Positions 62,022 to 64,000 of a stretch of DNA of 64,000 nt are shown here, piece by piece. A model generated the notes under the pieces. That model ran no database searches, was not told where the DNA came from, and was given only the letters and a program-made list of their open reading frames with translations. Position 1 is the stretch's first letter. Every line of letters starts with the position of its first letter. Made by a program: the position numbers and the translations under genes. Origin of the DNA: Monilinia fructicola (Eukaryota > Ascomycota > Leotiomycetes > Helotiales > Sclerotiniaceae); the NCBI GenBank assembly GCA_008692225.1, contig VICG01000014.1, forward strand, positions 496,001 to 560,000, in the 5' to 3' direction.

Positions 62022-64000
62022 ATGTCGGGCGAAAAGGTATCGGCGAGCGAAAGCAATAACGAGGATAATCCCATCACATATACGGAATTGGCTTCTGCAG
62101 ATACCAGTCCATCTGGAAGTGCAAACGAAAGTGCAGTCACCAGCGGGATCAACAGCGCAGCCCCAAGTAGGCCAAGTAGTCCAGGAGGAAACCCACCGAA
62201 AAACCGAGGCAGAGTTAGATTTAATGCTACAAATGAAGCCAACGATTCTGAAAACAAGAAGTCCCTTCACCCATTAAGAGACAAGTCTCTCTCACCCTCG
62301 GGACGATCACAGCAAATTCAATTACCAAAATCTGCCAAATATACACCAAGCCATTCGAGAAATAACAGTTCCAATTCGTTGATGAGATTTACGCCTGAGA
62401 AGGAAAAGGAAAATCCGTTTACGGATTTGGCAGCCATCAACAATAGTCCTGCCACTCCAGTGGCAGTCAGCAAACCCAGGCCGAGTGTATTGAGAAACAA
62501 CCCAGGTGGAGGATACAAGGCTGAGTTATCGGATGTGGAAGAAAGTAACGAGAAGACCTTCTCTGCTTTGGCCGCTCAGAGCAGAGCACAGAGAATTGCT
62601 TCGTTGGTTGGAAGTCACTCAACACCCAACTCAAGAAGAAACAGTTTCGATGAAGATGCAGACGATCACCCATCCCCACGGCCAAGGAACCCCGGCGGTC
62701 TCCCGGTTAGAATCGATGATATTCCACTTGTTCCAATGGGCAGCAGGCCATATGACGGAGCGGATAGCGATGAGGACATTCAAAACGAAAAGACAAAAGA
62801 ATCAAGTTCGACGGAGGCACACAAACTTGTAAGATCGCACACTAGCAAGGGTCGAAAGGATGCATTTAAGATGCCTGTGCCACGTCCAGGCTTGGTCTCT
62901 GGTCAAGTCACACCCGAAGATGAACATGCTACTATGGAAGATTATGTTCCACGCCCTCAACAATTCCGAGGCGGCGTTCTCTCTTCAATTCTAAAGCTTT
63001 ATAACTCACCCCCCAATGGAGCTATGAGCACGCCAGTATCGAGAAGAAATAGTTCGGAAAGTACCTTGCCAGTTTCCCTCGGATCATCTGGAATTACAAC
63101 CCCAAAGAAAAGCGCAAAGTGGTACCATCAAAAGAATCAATCTCAAGATACTCTCGCTGGTCTTATGGAAGCATCGGCAATGCTAGCTGCACCAGCTGGA
63201 GGAACTGGTACACCGAAAAAGAGACCTGCGAGACCTGGAATGGGAAAACGTACTCATAGTGGCAGACTTATCGAAACCGCTGCTAGACAATTGACTGGCA
63301 GGCCGAGATTGGAGGACGAGATTCGGATTACTATTCATATTGCCGAGACTCTGAGTCGACAAAAATATCTTTTGAAACTATGTCGAGCATTGATGACATA
63401 CGGAGCACCGACACATCGTCTGGAAGAATATATGAAGATGACAGCTCGAGTTCTTGAGATCGATGCACAAGTTCTTTATATTCCTGGTTGTATGATTATC
63501 TCTTTCGATGATGCCTCAACACATACCACTGAAGTAAAGCTTGTTAGATCCGTACAAGGTGTTGATCTTGGCAAGTTGAAAGACGTCCATGAAATATACA
63601 AGGAGGTAGTACATGATGTTATAGGTGTCGAGGAAGCTACACAACGATTGGATGCCATTATTCAGAAGAAGCCAAAGTTTCATCCTTGGTTCTTGGTTAT
63701 GGTATATGGTTTTGCAAGTGCTAGTGTTGCACCATTTGCATTTGAAGGCCGCCTCATTGATTTGCCTATCGCATTCATATTGGGTTGTCTCCTTGGGTTT
63801 TTGCAACTTATTGTCGCTCCCAAATCAGATCTTTACGCCAATGTCTTTGAAATCTCCGCTGCAGTCCTCACATCTTTCCTGGCACGAGCCTTCGGTTCGA
63901 TCCGAGGAGGAAATCTCTTTTGTTTCTCCGCCCTTTCTCAATCTTCCATCGCTCTCATTCTCCCTGGCTATATGGTTCTTTGTGGTTCACTTGAACTTCA
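62022..64000 (+). CDS. PRM10: PRM10/ThrE-like (DUF1212) multispanning membrane protein, 3' end outside window
   Basis: A single frame stays open from the ATG at 62022 to the window edge, 659 codons without a stop. The start ATGTCGGGCGAA is the first ATG of the frame after the leader. The first ~430 residues are polar, Ser/Pro/Asn-rich and probably disordered cytoplasmic tail. From about residue 434 the ThrE/DUF1212 domain begins (RITIHIAETLSRQKYLLKL, then MTYGAPTHRLEEYM and IPGCMIISFDD). From about 554 come hydrophobic helices: HPWFLVMVYGFASASVAPFA, LPIAFILGCLLGFLQLIVAP, VFEISAAVLTSFLARAFG and SIALILPGYMVLCGSLE. Yeast Prm10 is a pheromone-regulated membrane protein of unknown transport role; bacterial ThrE exports threonine and serine. 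A fungal orthologue is well supported; the substrate is not known. No frameshift is seen, and the second half of the domain is missing only because the window ends. Confidence 0.88.
   Translation, partial: MSGEKVSASESNNEDNPITYTELASADTSPSGSANESAVTSGINSAAPSRPSSPGGNPPKNRGRVRFNATNEANDSENKKSLHPLRDKSLSPSGRSQQIQLPKSAKYTPSHSRNNSSNSLMRFTPEKEKENPFTDLAAINNSPATPVAVSKPRPSVLRNNPGGGYKAELSDVEESNEKTFSALAAQSRAQRIASLVGSHSTPNSRRNSFDEDADDHPSPRPRNPGGLPVRIDDIPLVPMGSRPYDGADSDEDIQNEKTKESSSTEAHKLVRSHTSKGRKDAFKMPVPRPGLVSGQVTPEDEHATMEDYVPRPQQFRGGVLSSILKLYNSPPNGAMSTPVSRRNSSESTLPVSLGSSGITTPKKSAKWYHQKNQSQDTLAGLMEASAMLAAPAGGTGTPKKRPARPGMGKRTHSGRLIETAARQLTGRPRLEDEIRITIHIAETLSRQKYLLKLCRALMTYGAPTHRLEEYMKMTARVLEIDAQVLYIPGCMIISFDDASTHTTEVKLVRSVQGVDLGKLKDVHEIYKEVVHDVIGVEEATQRLDAIIQKKPKFHPWFLVMVYGFASASVAPFAFEGRLIDLPIAFILGCLLGFLQLIVAPKSDLYANVFEISAAVLTSFLARAFGSIRGGNLFCFSALSQSSIALILPGYMVLCGSLEL

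Overview
This is nuclear DNA from a filamentous ascomycete. The supporting evidence is short 50-110 bp GT-AG introns with CTAAC/CTGAC-type branch sites, a fungal alpha-aminoadipate lysine gene, HET-domain incompatibility genes, a Zn2Cys6-type regulator and a PRM10/ThrE-like membrane protein. AT-rich transposon relics whose differences are mostly C:G to T:A transitions fit repeat-induced point mutation (RIP). Moderate GC and long gene-poor stretches suggest a leotiomycete such as the Sclerotiniaceae; that placement is inference.

Layout. 1-837: 3' part of a UBR7/Mlo2-like gene. 2674-5313: mitochondrial homoaconitase (LYS4). 6242-10608: divergent pair of HET-like genes, one with ankyrin repeats. 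11411-13180: DUF1479 oxygenase-like gene, reverse strand. 16324-18593: fungal transcription factor in three exons. 20861-22256: secreted cysteine-rich repeat protein, reverse strand. About 22.98-24.86 kb: stop-ridden coding relic. 25-31.4 kb: no gene seen. 31470-32904: non-autonomous DNA transposon with a perfect 8-bp target duplication, a ~350-bp TAA array and telomere-like repeats. 34698-36981: SKG6-like single-pass membrane protein, reverse strand. 37-44 kb: microsatellites and a nest of three AT-rich TIR elements. 44423-46567: DHX35-like DEAH helicase. 47409-51313: broken HET-NACHT-ankyrin gene. 52579-52672: intron-bearing tRNA-Gly(UCC), reverse strand. 52.7-62.0 kb: gene desert. 62022 to the window end: PRM10/ThrE-like membrane protein that runs off the edge.

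The housekeeping genes (UBR7-like, homoaconitase, DHX35-like, tRNA) are unrelated and share no pathway visible here. What unites the window is accessory character: three HET-family loci (two apparently intact, one dead), transposon remnants and simple repeats. Three conserved genes (UBR7-like, SKG6-like, DHX35-like) are broken only by single-base indels in homopolymers. This points to consensus-sequence errors more than to gene loss, and matters when reading any 'pseudogene' here. The HET-NACHT-ankyrin locus also has in-frame stops that indels cannot explain.
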